Assembly: GCF_025133575.1 (NCBI RefSeq)
Contig: NZ_CP104011.1
Location: forward strand, 6,165,842-6,229,841
Source of the DNA: Pseudomonas sp. GCEP-101
Lineage (GTDB): Bacteria > Pseudomonadota > Gammaproteobacteria > Pseudomonadales > Pseudomonadaceae
DNA length: 64,000 nt
Direction: 5' to 3'
Shown here: in pieces, positions 51,918 to 59,880 of the stretch
How positions within the stretch are numbered: position 1 is the first letter of the stretch
Layout: every line of letters starts with the position of its first letter
The notes under the pieces: generated by a model
Told to the model about the DNA's origin: nothing
The model's input: the letters and a program-made list of their open reading frames with translations, nothing else
Databases searched by the model: none
Translations under genes and position numbers: made by a program

Positions 51918-52169
51918 GGGATTCTCCTTATCGATCGATGGTCGCGCACGAGTCTGAAGATGTAGCAGCTAGCGATGACAGCGGCAACCTCGACGAGCGA
52001 TGGGAAACCGCCTCGCCAGACCGGTCCGAGGGTCGCCGCCCGGGTCGATTACTGGACCACCGGTCGCCACAGGCACGGCAAATGCCTTTACCCTTTTACC
52101 CGTGCGACACCTGGCGAAGGCCCGCAGAGGCCATGCCAGGCTCGTCGCGCCAGGCATGAAGGGGGGAGC

Positions 52170-52886
52170 ATGTACAAGTCCATTCTCATCGCGGCCTGCG
52201 TGTTGTGCGCGGCGCCGTACGCGGGGGCCCAGGTGATGCAGCGCGAGCTGGGCGATTTCGAGCTCAAGTTCGCCACCTCGCCAACCCGCAGCATGGCCCA
52301 GGGGCTGGTCCAGCCGGGCCAGGCGAACAGCGCCCAGGGCGGCCTCGACATCACCCACGACAGTGGCTGGTACATCGGCAGCTGGACCTCCAACATCGAG
52401 CAGGAAAAGCCCCTGGAGATCGACAGCTACGCCGGCTACAAGCACCCGCTGGGCGACGGCAAGCTGGGCTATGAAGTCGGCACCCTGCGCTACAGCCGCC
52501 CGGAACAGCCCGACTACGACAGCCAGGCGCTGTACGGCGGCCTCTCGGTATTCGGCAGCCGCCTGGGCGCCGCCTACAGCGCCCAGGCCGGCCGCAGCAC
52601 GGCCACGCTGTTCACCGACCTGGGCGTGCAGCAGGACCTCGGCTTCGACGTCACCTTCAAGTACTCCACCTACAACCTCGCCTCACCGGTGAGCCTGGGC
52701 AGCGGTGGCAGCGTCAGCGAATTCGGCGACTGGTCCCTGAACTTCAGCCGGCCGTGGAAAGGCATCGACCTGAATTTCTCCTACAGCGGCAGCAGCCTCA
52801 CCGGCAGCGACTGCAGCGCCTACTCCGGGCACAACGCCTATTGCGATTCGGCGTTCATGCTCAAGGCGTCGCGGCCGTTCTTCTGA
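52170..52886 (+). CDS. TorF-family putative outer-membrane porin
   Basis: A 238-residue protein with a signal peptide (MYKSILIAACVLCAAPYAGA|Q). The mature part consists of alternating beta strands (GGLDITHDSGWYIGSWTSNIEQ, EIDSYAGYKHPLGDGKLGYEVGTLRYSRP) and ends in Phe (ASRPFF), the outer-membrane sorting signal. It matches the TorF family of small beta-barrel proteins; the substrate is unknown. GGGGGGAG just before the ATG. It opens the non-flagellar insert between the STAS gene and fliJ. Confidence 0.75.
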   Translation: MYKSILIAACVLCAAPYAGAQVMQRELGDFELKFATSPTRSMAQGLVQPGQANSAQGGLDITHDSGWYIGSWTSNIEQEKPLEIDSYAGYKHPLGDGKLGYEVGTLRYSRPEQPDYDSQALYGGLSVFGSRLGAAYSAQAGRSTATLFTDLGVQQDLGFDVTFKYSTYNLASPVSLGSGGSVSEFGDWSLNFSRPWKGIDLNFSYSGSSLTGSDCSAYSGHNAYCDSAFMLKASRPFF

Positions 52887-52917
52887 TCTCAGGCCTTGTC
52901 CGGACGCCCCACCAACC

Positions 52918-52990
52918 TGTAGGAGCGAGCTTGCTCGCGAACCTCTCGACCGCGGAGCTGCGCAGGTTCGCGAGCAAGCTCGCTCCTACA
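52918..52990. repeat. REP-like palindrome pair
   Basis: TGTAGGAGCGAGCTTGCTCG at 52918 is mirrored by CGAGCAAGCTCGCTCCTACA ending at 52990, with a ~23-nt loop. It probably also acts as the 3' end of the porin transcript. Confidence 0.85.
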
Positions 52991-53126
52991 CAAAGGCGCC
53001 GCCATGCTTCAGTGCGATGCGTGATGGGCGACGCCTGGCGGTCCTGAAAAAGTCAATTTCATTCAAGATGGCCGTGGGAGCAGGGTCTACTCTGCCAGTC
53101 ACTTCACCATTCACGCAGGCCTACCC

Positions 53127-53930
53127 ATGCTGCACCACGTGATCTGCACCCCGACCGCCCTGCCCGGCCTGCGCAGCGTCGAGATCCTCACCCAGCGCAG
53201 TTTCCCGCGTCACGCCCACGACGAATACGGCATCGGCGTGATGCTCGAAGGCGGGCATCGCTCCTGGAGTGGCCGCGGCCAGGTCGAGGCGCAGCCGTGC
53301 GACATCATCACGGTGAGCCCCAACGAACTGCATGACGGCGCCTCGCTGCGTGGCGCCCCGCGCCGCTGGGGGATGCTCTACGTCGAGCCGGCGGTGATCG
53401 CCCGGCTGGCCGGCGCCGAGTGGGCCGGCCGGGAATTCTCCCTGCCGACCCTCACCGATCCACGCCTTGCCCGGCGCATCGCCACCCTGCTGCAGCGCTT
53501 GCCGGACGCCTGTCCCGACGAGGCCAGCGAAGGCGTGCTGGAGCTGTTCGGCGACCTGCTCGAACAGCGCCGTGCCACGACCGTGGCGGCGCTGCCCTCG
53601 CGCGGCGTGGCGCGCATGCTCGAACGAATTCACGACGACCCGCGCCACGCCCCCTCGCTGGCGGAGCTGGCCGGCATTGCCGGGCTGACGCCCTTTGCAG
53701 CCCTGCGCCGCTTTCGTCGCGAACTGGCCACCACGCCCCACGCCTATCTCCTGCAGTACCGCGTGCGCCAGGCGCACCAGGCCATCGGCGCAGGCCGCAC
53801 GCTGGCGGAGGCCGCGCAGTTGGCCGGCTTCGCCGACCAGCCGCACATGACCCGCGCCTTCGTTCGTCAGTTCGGGCTGACGCCGGGGCAATGGCGCTCA
53901 TCCATCAGGCCGCCGCCCGCCAAACGCTGA
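53127..53930 (+). CDS. AraC-family transcriptional regulator
   Basis: A 267-residue protein. The N-terminal cupin sensor has SFPRHAHDEYGIGVMLEGGHRSWSGRGQ (metal- or ligand-binding His). The C-terminal double helix-turn-helix (~170-260) has PSLAELAGIAGLTPFAALRRFRRELATTPHAYLLQYR and the AraC signature LAEAAQLAGFADQPHMTRAFVRQFGLTPGQWR. It likely controls the LysE exporter gene that follows 51 nt later on the same strand, a common pairing. Confidence 0.88.
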   Translation: MLHHVICTPTALPGLRSVEILTQRSFPRHAHDEYGIGVMLEGGHRSWSGRGQVEAQPCDIITVSPNELHDGASLRGAPRRWGMLYVEPAVIARLAGAEWAGREFSLPTLTDPRLARRIATLLQRLPDACPDEASEGVLELFGDLLEQRRATTVAALPSRGVARMLERIHDDPRHAPSLAELAGIAGLTPFAALRRFRRELATTPHAYLLQYRVRQAHQAIGAGRTLAEAAQLAGFADQPHMTRAFVRQFGLTPGQWRSSIRPPPAKR

Positions 53931-53981
53931 ACGCGCGGCGCTGCTGCGCCCCTCCCCTCCACTGACAGGAAACCCACGGGA

Positions 53982-54602
53982 ATGAACGCAGAATTCCTGC
54001 TGACGGCGTTCGTCGTCGTGTTGCTGCCGGGCACCGGCGTGCTCTACACCCTCGCCGTCGGCCTCGGCCTGGGCGCGCGTGCCGCCACCCTGGCGGCGCT
54101 CGGCTGCACGCTGGGCATGCTCCCGCAGCTGCTGCTCGCCACCTTCGGCCTGTCGGTGATCCTGCAGGCCAGCGCCACCAGCTTCCAGGTCGTCCGGCTG
54201 CTGGGCACGGCTTACCTGCTGTTCATCGCCTGGCAGGTTTTGCGCGGCAGCGGCGCGCTGGCGCTGGAGGGCACCGACCGCCCGCGCAGTACGCCGCAAC
54301 TGGTGGGCACCGGGCTCTGGCTGAACCTGCTCAACCCCAAGCTCGGGCTGTTCTTCCTGGCCTTTCTGCCGCAGTTCGTGCCGCCCGGCAATGACGACGC
54401 GCGGACGCTGTTTCTGGCGCTGGGCCTGGTGTTCGCGGTCATGACCTTCGTCGTGTTCATCGGCTACGGGCTACTGGCCGCCTGGGTGCGGGACTACGTG
54501 ATTTACCGCCCGCGGGTGATGAGCGTGATCCGCTGGTGCTTCGCCCTGGCCTTCCTCGCCCTGGCGCTGCGCCTGGCCCTGGAGACGATCGTCCTGGCCT
54601 AG
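53982..54602 (+). CDS. LysE/RhtB-family amino-acid exporter
   Basis: A 206-residue inner-membrane protein with six helices. Family features: LLPGTGVLYTLAVGLGLGARAATLAALGCTLG at the N-terminus and GLWLNLLNPKLGLFFLAFLPQF in the middle (NPK motif). It exports an amino acid or related metabolite; the substrate is unknown. Its TAG stop is shared, on the opposite strand, with the DUF1345 gene (CTAG, 54599-54602). Confidence 0.87.
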   Translation: MNAEFLLTAFVVVLLPGTGVLYTLAVGLGLGARAATLAALGCTLGMLPQLLLATFGLSVILQASATSFQVVRLLGTAYLLFIAWQVLRGSGALALEGTDRPRSTPQLVGTGLWLNLLNPKLGLFFLAFLPQFVPPGNDDARTLFLALGLVFAVMTFVVFIGYGLLAAWVRDYVIYRPRVMSVIRWCFALAFLALALRLALETIVLA

Positions 54603-55252
54603 CCGACCAGCCCCGCGCCCATGTTGATTGCCAACCCGAGGATCGCGGTATTGAACAGGAAGCCGATCACCGAGTGCGCCAGCACCACCTTGCGCATGGC
54701 CCGCGAGGCGACCTCCACGTCGGACGTCTGCACCGCCACGCTGAGGGTGAAGGCGAAGTAGAGGAAGTCCCAGTAGTCCGGGTTCTGCTCACCCTCGGGG
54801 AAGCGCAGCACCGGCTGCGCCGCGTCCGTCGAATAGAACTGGCGAGCGTAGTGCATGGTGAAGGTGACGCCGATGAGAAACCAGGAGCCGAACACGGTGC
54901 TGGCGGTGAAGGCGTAGCGGATGATCCTGTCGCTGCCGCCGGCATCCCCGGCAGTGGCCAGCTCGACGATGATGGCGCCCAGGCTGGCGACCGCCGCCAC
55001 GGTGACCAGTACCAGCACCGCTTCGGCATTCTCGTCCTCGATCTCGGCCAACCGGCGGACATCCGCCGGCTCCGCGCGCAGCGCCAGCCAGCCGATCAGC
55101 AGCACGTAGAGCCAGGCCATGCAGTTCCAGCCCAGCAGCACGCGGGTCATGGGCGCGAGCGGATAACTCGCCAGCGCCACCAGCAGGCCGACGACCACGG
55201 CGCTGACCAGGCGCGGATGGGTCCGCAGCAGCGCCCGGTTCAGGCGCAGCAT
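54599..55252 (-). CDS. DUF1345 membrane protein
   Basis: A 217-residue protein with about five membrane helices (VSAVVVGLLVALASYPL; LLGWNCMAWLYVLLIGWLAL; AVLVLVTVAAVASLGAIIVEL). FPEGEQNPDYWDFLYFAFTLSVAVQTSDVEV is the DUF1345 signature region. Function is unknown. Its start overlaps the end of the APH gene by 13 nt, so the two are co-translated. Confidence 0.82.
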   Translation of the reverse strand: MLRLNRALLRTHPRLVSAVVVGLLVALASYPLAPMTRVLLGWNCMAWLYVLLIGWLALRAEPADVRRLAEIEDENAEAVLVLVTVAAVASLGAIIVELATAGDAGGSDRIIRYAFTASTVFGSWFLIGVTFTMHYARQFYSTDAAQPVLRFPEGEQNPDYWDFLYFAFTLSVAVQTSDVEVASRAMRKVVLAHSVIGFLFNTAILGLAINMGAGLVG

Positions 55253-56076
55253 GCCATGCGGTCCAGTTCGGCGGCGGCCAGGTGCGCCACGGCCAGGTCG
55301 CTGTCGGCGGCCATGCCGTCGTCGAGGAACCAGGCGGCGGACAGCCCGGCGAACGCCAGCACCCACTCCAGCAACCGCCGACGGTCGAGGCGCGCGTGTT
55401 CGACGATGACGTCCAGCTGACGCAGGAAGCGCGTGCGCTCGCGGGAGGTGGGCAGGTCCGGGTTGCACAGCAGGTTGGCGTAGTCGAACAGACGCTCGCC
55501 GTAAAGGCGCTTGGGGTCGATGGCCAGCCAGCCGCGCGCGGCGAAATCCAGGACGTTGTCGTGGTGCACGTCGCCATGCAGCACCCGGCGGTCCTGCTCG
55601 CTGGCCAGCAGCGCCTCGGCGGTGTCCAGGCAGCGCGGGAACAGCCCGCCGTAGCGCCTGGCGGCCGGCGCCAGGTCGCGGAACCATTCGCGCAGGCCGA
55701 GCAGATCCGCCGGCGGCTCATCGCGCGGCCAGTGCAGGCGCCGCACCACGTCGCAGAGGATACGGCTGGCCTGGTCGTCCTCACCGTTGAGCGCCATGTG
55801 CATCAGCGAGTGCGTGCCCTCGGCGCGTTCCATGAGGATGCTGTCGCCGTCGTAGGCAAAGACCTGTGCGGCGCCTTCGCCACACCACCAGCTCATCACT
55901 CGGCAACCGCCCTGCTCCTCGACGTCCAGCGCGCGCTTGAGCATCGCCGCCCGGCCCATCCAGCGAACCGGCAGCAGATGGCTGCTGGGCGTGATGATCG
56001 GCTCGCCTTCGGGAGTAAGGCACCACAGGCGCAGGACACGCTCGAAATCCACAGGCACGGGCGCAGGTAACGGCAT
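55240..56076 (-). CDS. Aminoglycoside 6-phosphotransferase-like kinase (APH(6)/StrB family)
   Basis: A 278-residue kinase-like protein. The catalytic loop is VLHGDVHHDN (His167, Asp169, Asn174), followed by the metal-binding Asp187 in AIDPKRLYGE. MSWWCGEGAAQVFAYDGDSILMERAEG matches the aminoglycoside/hydroxyurea kinase family (StrB type). Chromosomal members may or may not confer streptomycin resistance. No transposon or integron surrounds it, so a housekeeping small-molecule kinase is as likely. Confidence 0.8.
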   Translation of the reverse strand: MPLPAPVPVDFERVLRLWCLTPEGEPIITPSSHLLPVRWMGRAAMLKRALDVEEQGGCRVMSWWCGEGAAQVFAYDGDSILMERAEGTHSLMHMALNGEDDQASRILCDVVRRLHWPRDEPPADLLGLREWFRDLAPAARRYGGLFPRCLDTAEALLASEQDRRVLHGDVHHDNVLDFAARGWLAIDPKRLYGERLFDYANLLCNPDLPTSRERTRFLRQLDVIVEHARLDRRRLLEWVLAFAGLSAAWFLDDGMAADSDLAVAHLAAAELDRMACCA

Positions 56077-56130
56077 GGACGGGTTCCGCTGGAAGAGATT
56101 GCCTGGAGCCTAGCACGACCGGCCGGGGCC

Positions 56131-56574
56131 TCAGTCGGAGGACGGTTTCAGCCGCTGGGCGAATTCGTCGAGCTGCTTCTGCTCGTACTTGTCGGCGGCC
56201 AGGCGGGCTTCCTCGCGGTAGCGCTCCACCAGCTTGCGCAGGCCTTCGAGGCGGGCGTATTTCTCCTGCCAGATCTCCCGCGCCTTGCCCACGTTGTTCT
56301 CGTGGAAGGCCACCGAGCGATTCTGCTGTTCGACGGCGCCTTCGAGCTGGGAAAGGAAGCGCTGGTAGTTGATCAGCCACTGGCCGCTGACGCCCTGCTG
56401 GCCGTTGGTGATCCACTGCTGCTGGTAGTCGAAGCGGTAGCGTTCCAGCTCGGCGAGCTTGCGCTGCGCCTGCTGCAACTGGCCCTGCATCTGGCCGAGC
56501 TGGCGCGCGGCCTCGCGCTCGGCCTTGAGCGCCATGTTCACCACCGGGGCGAGGCGTTCGGCGCGGCGATTCAC
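56131..56574 (-). CDS. fliJ: Flagellar export chaperone FliJ
   Basis: A 147-residue coiled-coil protein (RRAERLAPVVNMALKAEREAARQLGQMQGQLQQAQRKLAELERYR...). It forms the stalk between the FliI ATPase ring and FlhA. The GTG giving NRRAERLAPVV is chosen because it matches the usual Pseudomonas length and beginning; the upstream open frame runs through a repeat. Confidence 0.88.
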   Translation of the reverse strand: MNRRAERLAPVVNMALKAEREAARQLGQMQGQLQQAQRKLAELERYRFDYQQQWITNGQQGVSGQWLINYQRFLSQLEGAVEQQNRSVAFHENNVGKAREIWQEKYARLEGLRKLVERYREEARLAADKYEQKQLDEFAQRLKPSSD

Positions 56575-56590
56575 AGGCTCACCACGAGCC

Positions 56591-56695
56591 GTAGGATGGG
56601 TGGAACGGAGCGATACCCATCGGTCCAAAGCGACAGGGCTCCCGGTGACGACGTGCCCGAGACAGCATGGGTATCGCAAGCTCCACCCATCCTAC
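56591..56695. repeat. Long palindromic repeat between fliI and fliJ
   Basis: GTAGGATGGGTGGAACGGAG and CGATACCCAT at the left pair with ATGGGTATCG and CTCCACCCATCCTAC at the right around a ~45-nt centre. It is the same family as 44141-44225. It separates genes that are otherwise densely packed and probably lies in the operon transcript. Confidence 0.85.
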
Positions 56696-56719
56696 GAAAG
56701 CCCGCTCCAGGCCTTATCA

Positions 56720-58075
56720 TCAGCCGGCCTTGCCGCTGACGACCGCGTCCAGCAGCAGGCGGCTGTCGTCGAGGTTCTGGCTTTCGTCCAGGGCCTGGCG
56801 GAGGAACTGGCGCATGATCGGGAAGCGCTGGATGGCCAGGTCGGTCTCCGGATCGCCGCCGGCCACGTAGGCGCCGACGCTGATCAGGTCGCGGCTCTGC
56901 TGGTAGCGCGACCACAACTGCTTGAAGCGCTGGGCGTCGCGCATATGTTCGGGGCTGGTGACCTGGGGCATCACCCGGCTGATCGAGGCTTCGATGTCGA
57001 TGGCCGGGTAATGGCCTTCCTCGGCCAGCCGGCGCGACAGCACGAAGTGGCCATCGAGCACGCCGCGCGCGGCATCGGCGATCGGGTCCTGCTGGTCGTC
57101 GCCTTCACTGAGCACGGTGTAGAACGCGGTGATCGAACCGCCGCCCTTCTCGCCGTTGCCGGCGCGCTCCACCAGGCGCGGCAGCTTGGCGAACACCGAC
57201 GGCGGGTAGCCCTTGGTCGCCGGCGGCTCGCCGATGGCCAGGGCGATCTCGCGCTGGGCCTGGGCGTAGCGGGTCAGGGAGTCCATCAGCAGCAGGACGT
57301 TCTTGCCCTTGTCGCGGAAATATTCGGCGATGCGCGTGCAGTACTGCGCGGCGCGCAGGCGCATCAGCGGCGCATCGTCGGCAGGCGAGGCGACCACCAC
57401 GGAGCGCTTGAGGCCTTCCTCGCCGAGGATGTGCTCGATGAATTCCTTCACCTCGCGGCCCCGCTCGCCGATCAGCCCGACCACGATGATGTCGGCCTTG
57501 GTGAAGCGGGTCATCATCCCCAGCAGCACCGATTTACCCACGCCGGTGCCGGCGAACAGGCCCAGGCGCTGGCCGCGGCCGACGGTGAGCAGGGAGTTGA
57601 TCGAGCGGATGCCGACGTCCATGGGTTCATGGATCGGGTCGCGCGCCAGCGGGTTGATGATCGGGCCATCGATCGGCACCCAGTCTTCGGCGCGCATGCC
57701 GCCCTTGCCGTCCAGCGCGCGGCCGACACCATCGAGCACGCGACCGAGCATGGACATGCCCATGGGCAGGCGGCCGGAATCCGGCAGCGGCACCACGCGG
57801 GCGCCGGGGGCGATGCCGGCGAGGCTGCCCACCGGCATCAGGTAGATCTTGCTGCCGGCAAAGCCCATGACTTCGGCTTCCACCTGCACCGGGTGATAGC
57901 CGCCGTCGTTGATCACCTGGCAACGGCTGCCGACGGCGGCCTGCAGGCCTTCGGCCTCCAGGGTCAGGCCGACCATGCGCAGCAGGCGCCCTTCCACCAC
58001 CGGCTGGGCGGGCAGGTCCACGGCGTCGGTGTAGCCCTGCAGGCGTCGGGCGAAACTGACGCGGTCAAGGCGCAT
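56720..58075 (-). CDS. fliI: Flagellar export ATPase FliI
   Basis: A 451-residue ATPase of the F1-beta-like type III family. Walker A is GTGVGKSV (~178-185), catalytic Glu in GLIGERGREVKEF, Walker B VLLLMDSLTRYAQAQREIAL. It unfolds and delivers export substrates with FliH and FliJ. The start overlaps fliH by 11 nt. Confidence 0.97.
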   Translation of the reverse strand: MRLDRVSFARRLQGYTDAVDLPAQPVVEGRLLRMVGLTLEAEGLQAAVGSRCQVINDGGYHPVQVEAEVMGFAGSKIYLMPVGSLAGIAPGARVVPLPDSGRLPMGMSMLGRVLDGVGRALDGKGGMRAEDWVPIDGPIINPLARDPIHEPMDVGIRSINSLLTVGRGQRLGLFAGTGVGKSVLLGMMTRFTKADIIVVGLIGERGREVKEFIEHILGEEGLKRSVVVASPADDAPLMRLRAAQYCTRIAEYFRDKGKNVLLLMDSLTRYAQAQREIALAIGEPPATKGYPPSVFAKLPRLVERAGNGEKGGGSITAFYTVLSEGDDQQDPIADAARGVLDGHFVLSRRLAEEGHYPAIDIEASISRVMPQVTSPEHMRDAQRFKQLWSRYQQSRDLISVGAYVAGGDPETDLAIQRFPIMRQFLRQALDESQNLDDSRLLLDAVVSGKAG

Positions 58076-58862
58076 CGGGGTTGCCCTGGCCGGCGTCGAG
58101 GTCCACGTGCAGGTCAGGCTCCAGTGCGTGGGTGGCCTGGTCGCGCTGCTGCTCGAAGAGTTGCTTCACGGCCTGGGCCAGGCGCGTCTCGACGCTGGCG
58201 TCGATGCGCGAATGTTCGGTCTCGATGCGGCAGCCGCCGGGCAGCAGGCCGTCGTCCTCGATGATCTTCCAGCTTTCCTCGTGGCGATCGCGCAGGGCCT
58301 TCACCAGTTCGAAGTCCTGCGGGTTGACCTGGATGCGGATGTTGCCGGCGCCCATGGGCAGCAGCTTGAGCGCCTCGCGCAGCACCAGGCGGATCTGGCT
58401 GGAGTCGGTGGCCAATTCGCGCTGCACCACCTGGCGCACCACGTGGGTCACCAGGGTGAGCATGCCCTGTTCGAGCATCTGGTCCTGCTCGGCAATGGGT
58501 TCGAGCAGGTGCGACATCAGGGTTTCCAGGCTCTGCAGGCGCGGTTGCAGGGCCGCGTCGGCTTCCTGGCGCGCCTTGATCTGGCCGGCGTGGAAGCCAT
58601 CCTTCTCGCCGGTGGAGAAGCCTTCGTTGTACGCCTCCTGGCGGATCGCCTCGAGTTCGTCCAGCGTCAGCGGCTTGACCTCTTCCTCCGGCACTTCCTC
58701 GATCTGCGGCTGCTCCTCCACCGCAGGCTCGGGTTCCGGCTCGGGCTCGGGGGCCGGGCGCGCCGGGTCGAAGCTGGGCAACGACCAGCGGTCGAAGCCC
58801 GCCACGTCGCGCGCGCGGATCAGTTCGCTGAGCTTGTCTTCATCCTTCGCCGGCGGGACCAC
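58065..58862 (-). CDS. fliH: Flagellar ATPase regulator FliH
   Basis: A 265-residue protein: an acidic, Pro/Glu-rich N-terminus (RPAPEPEPEPEPAVEEQPQ), a long coiled coil (~85-155, including FSTGEKDGFHAGQ), and a C-terminal FliI-binding domain (NIRIQVNPQDFELVKAL). It tethers FliI to FliN at the C-ring. The GTG start lies 1 nt after the fliG stop. Confidence 0.93.
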   Translation of the reverse strand: MVPPAKDEDKLSELIRARDVAGFDRWSLPSFDPARPAPEPEPEPEPAVEEQPQIEEVPEEEVKPLTLDELEAIRQEAYNEGFSTGEKDGFHAGQIKARQEADAALQPRLQSLETLMSHLLEPIAEQDQMLEQGMLTLVTHVVRQVVQRELATDSSQIRLVLREALKLLPMGAGNIRIQVNPQDFELVKALRDRHEESWKIIEDDGLLPGGCRIETEHSRIDASVETRLAQAVKQLFEQQRDQATHALEPDLHVDLDAGQGNPDAP

Positions 58863-58863
58863 G

Positions 58864-59880
58864 TCAGATCATCTCCTCGCCGCCCTTGCCGCCCAGCACG
58901 ATCTCGCCGGACTCGGCCATGCGCCGGGCAATGGTGAGGATTTCTTTCTGCGCGCCTTCCACTTCGCTGACGCGCACCGGGCCCTTGGCCTCCAGGTCGT
59001 CGCGCAGCAGTTCGGCGGCACGCTTGGACATGTTGCGGAAGATCTTCTCGCGGATCGCCTCGTCCGAGCCCTTAAGGGCCAGCACCAGCACGTCCGAGGA
59101 GACCTCGCGCAGCAGCGCCTGGATGCCGCGGTCGTCGACGTCGGCGAGGTTGTCGAAGACGAACATCAGGTCTTCGATCTGGCCCGACAGGTCCTCGTCG
59201 ACTTCGCGGATGGCGTCCATCAGCGCGCCTTCGACCGAGCTGTCGAGGTAGTTCATGATATCCGCCGCGCGCTTCACGCCGCCCATGGTGGTGCGGGTGG
59301 AGTTGGCGTTGCCGGCGAACTGCTTCTCCAGGATCAGGTTCAGTTCCTTGAGCGCAGACGGCTGCACGGTATTGAGCGAGGACACGCGCAGGATGATGTC
59401 CAGGCGCACCTTGTGGTCGAAGTGGCTGAGCACTTCGCCGGCCTGGTCCGGGTCGAGGTAGGCGACCACGATGGCCTGGATCTGCGGGTGCTCGTAGCGG
59501 ATCACGTCAGCCACGGCGCGCGGCTCCATCCACTTCAGGCTGTCCAGGCCGCTGGTGTTGCCGCCCAGCAGGATGCGGTCGATGAGGTTGTTCGCCTTGT
59601 CCTCGCCCAGCGCCTGGGTGAGCATCTTGCGGATGTAGCTGTCGGCGCCCACGCCCAGGCTGGTCTGGTCGCCGACGATCTCGACGAACTCGCCCATCAC
59701 CTGCTCGACCTGCTCGCGGTGCACGTTGCGCATCTGCGCCATGGCCACGCCGACCTTCTGCACTTCCTTCGGGCCCATGTGGCGCAGCACCTGCGCGGCA
59801 TCGGTCTCACCCAGGGAGAGCAGGAGGATGGCGGCTTTGTCGACCTTGTTCAGTTTGGCGCTCATGCGGGCTTCACTCAT
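58864..59880 (-). CDS. fliG: Flagellar motor switch protein FliG
   Basis: A 338-residue protein: N-terminal FliF-binding domain (LNKVDKAAILLLSLGETDAAQVLRHMGPKEVQK), middle domain with the EHPQ motif (YEHPQIQAIVVAYL), and C-terminal torque domain with charged residues (FVFDNLADVDDRGIQALLREV). The ATG at 59880 overlaps the fliF stop by 8 nt; a second ATG five codons later is possible. Confidence 0.96.
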   Translation of the reverse strand: MSEARMSAKLNKVDKAAILLLSLGETDAAQVLRHMGPKEVQKVGVAMAQMRNVHREQVEQVMGEFVEIVGDQTSLGVGADSYIRKMLTQALGEDKANNLIDRILLGGNTSGLDSLKWMEPRAVADVIRYEHPQIQAIVVAYLDPDQAGEVLSHFDHKVRLDIILRVSSLNTVQPSALKELNLILEKQFAGNANSTRTTMGGVKRAADIMNYLDSSVEGALMDAIREVDEDLSGQIEDLMFVFDNLADVDDRGIQALLREVSSDVLVLALKGSDEAIREKIFRNMSKRAAELLRDDLEAKGPVRVSEVEGAQKEILTIARRMAESGEIVLGGKGGEEMI

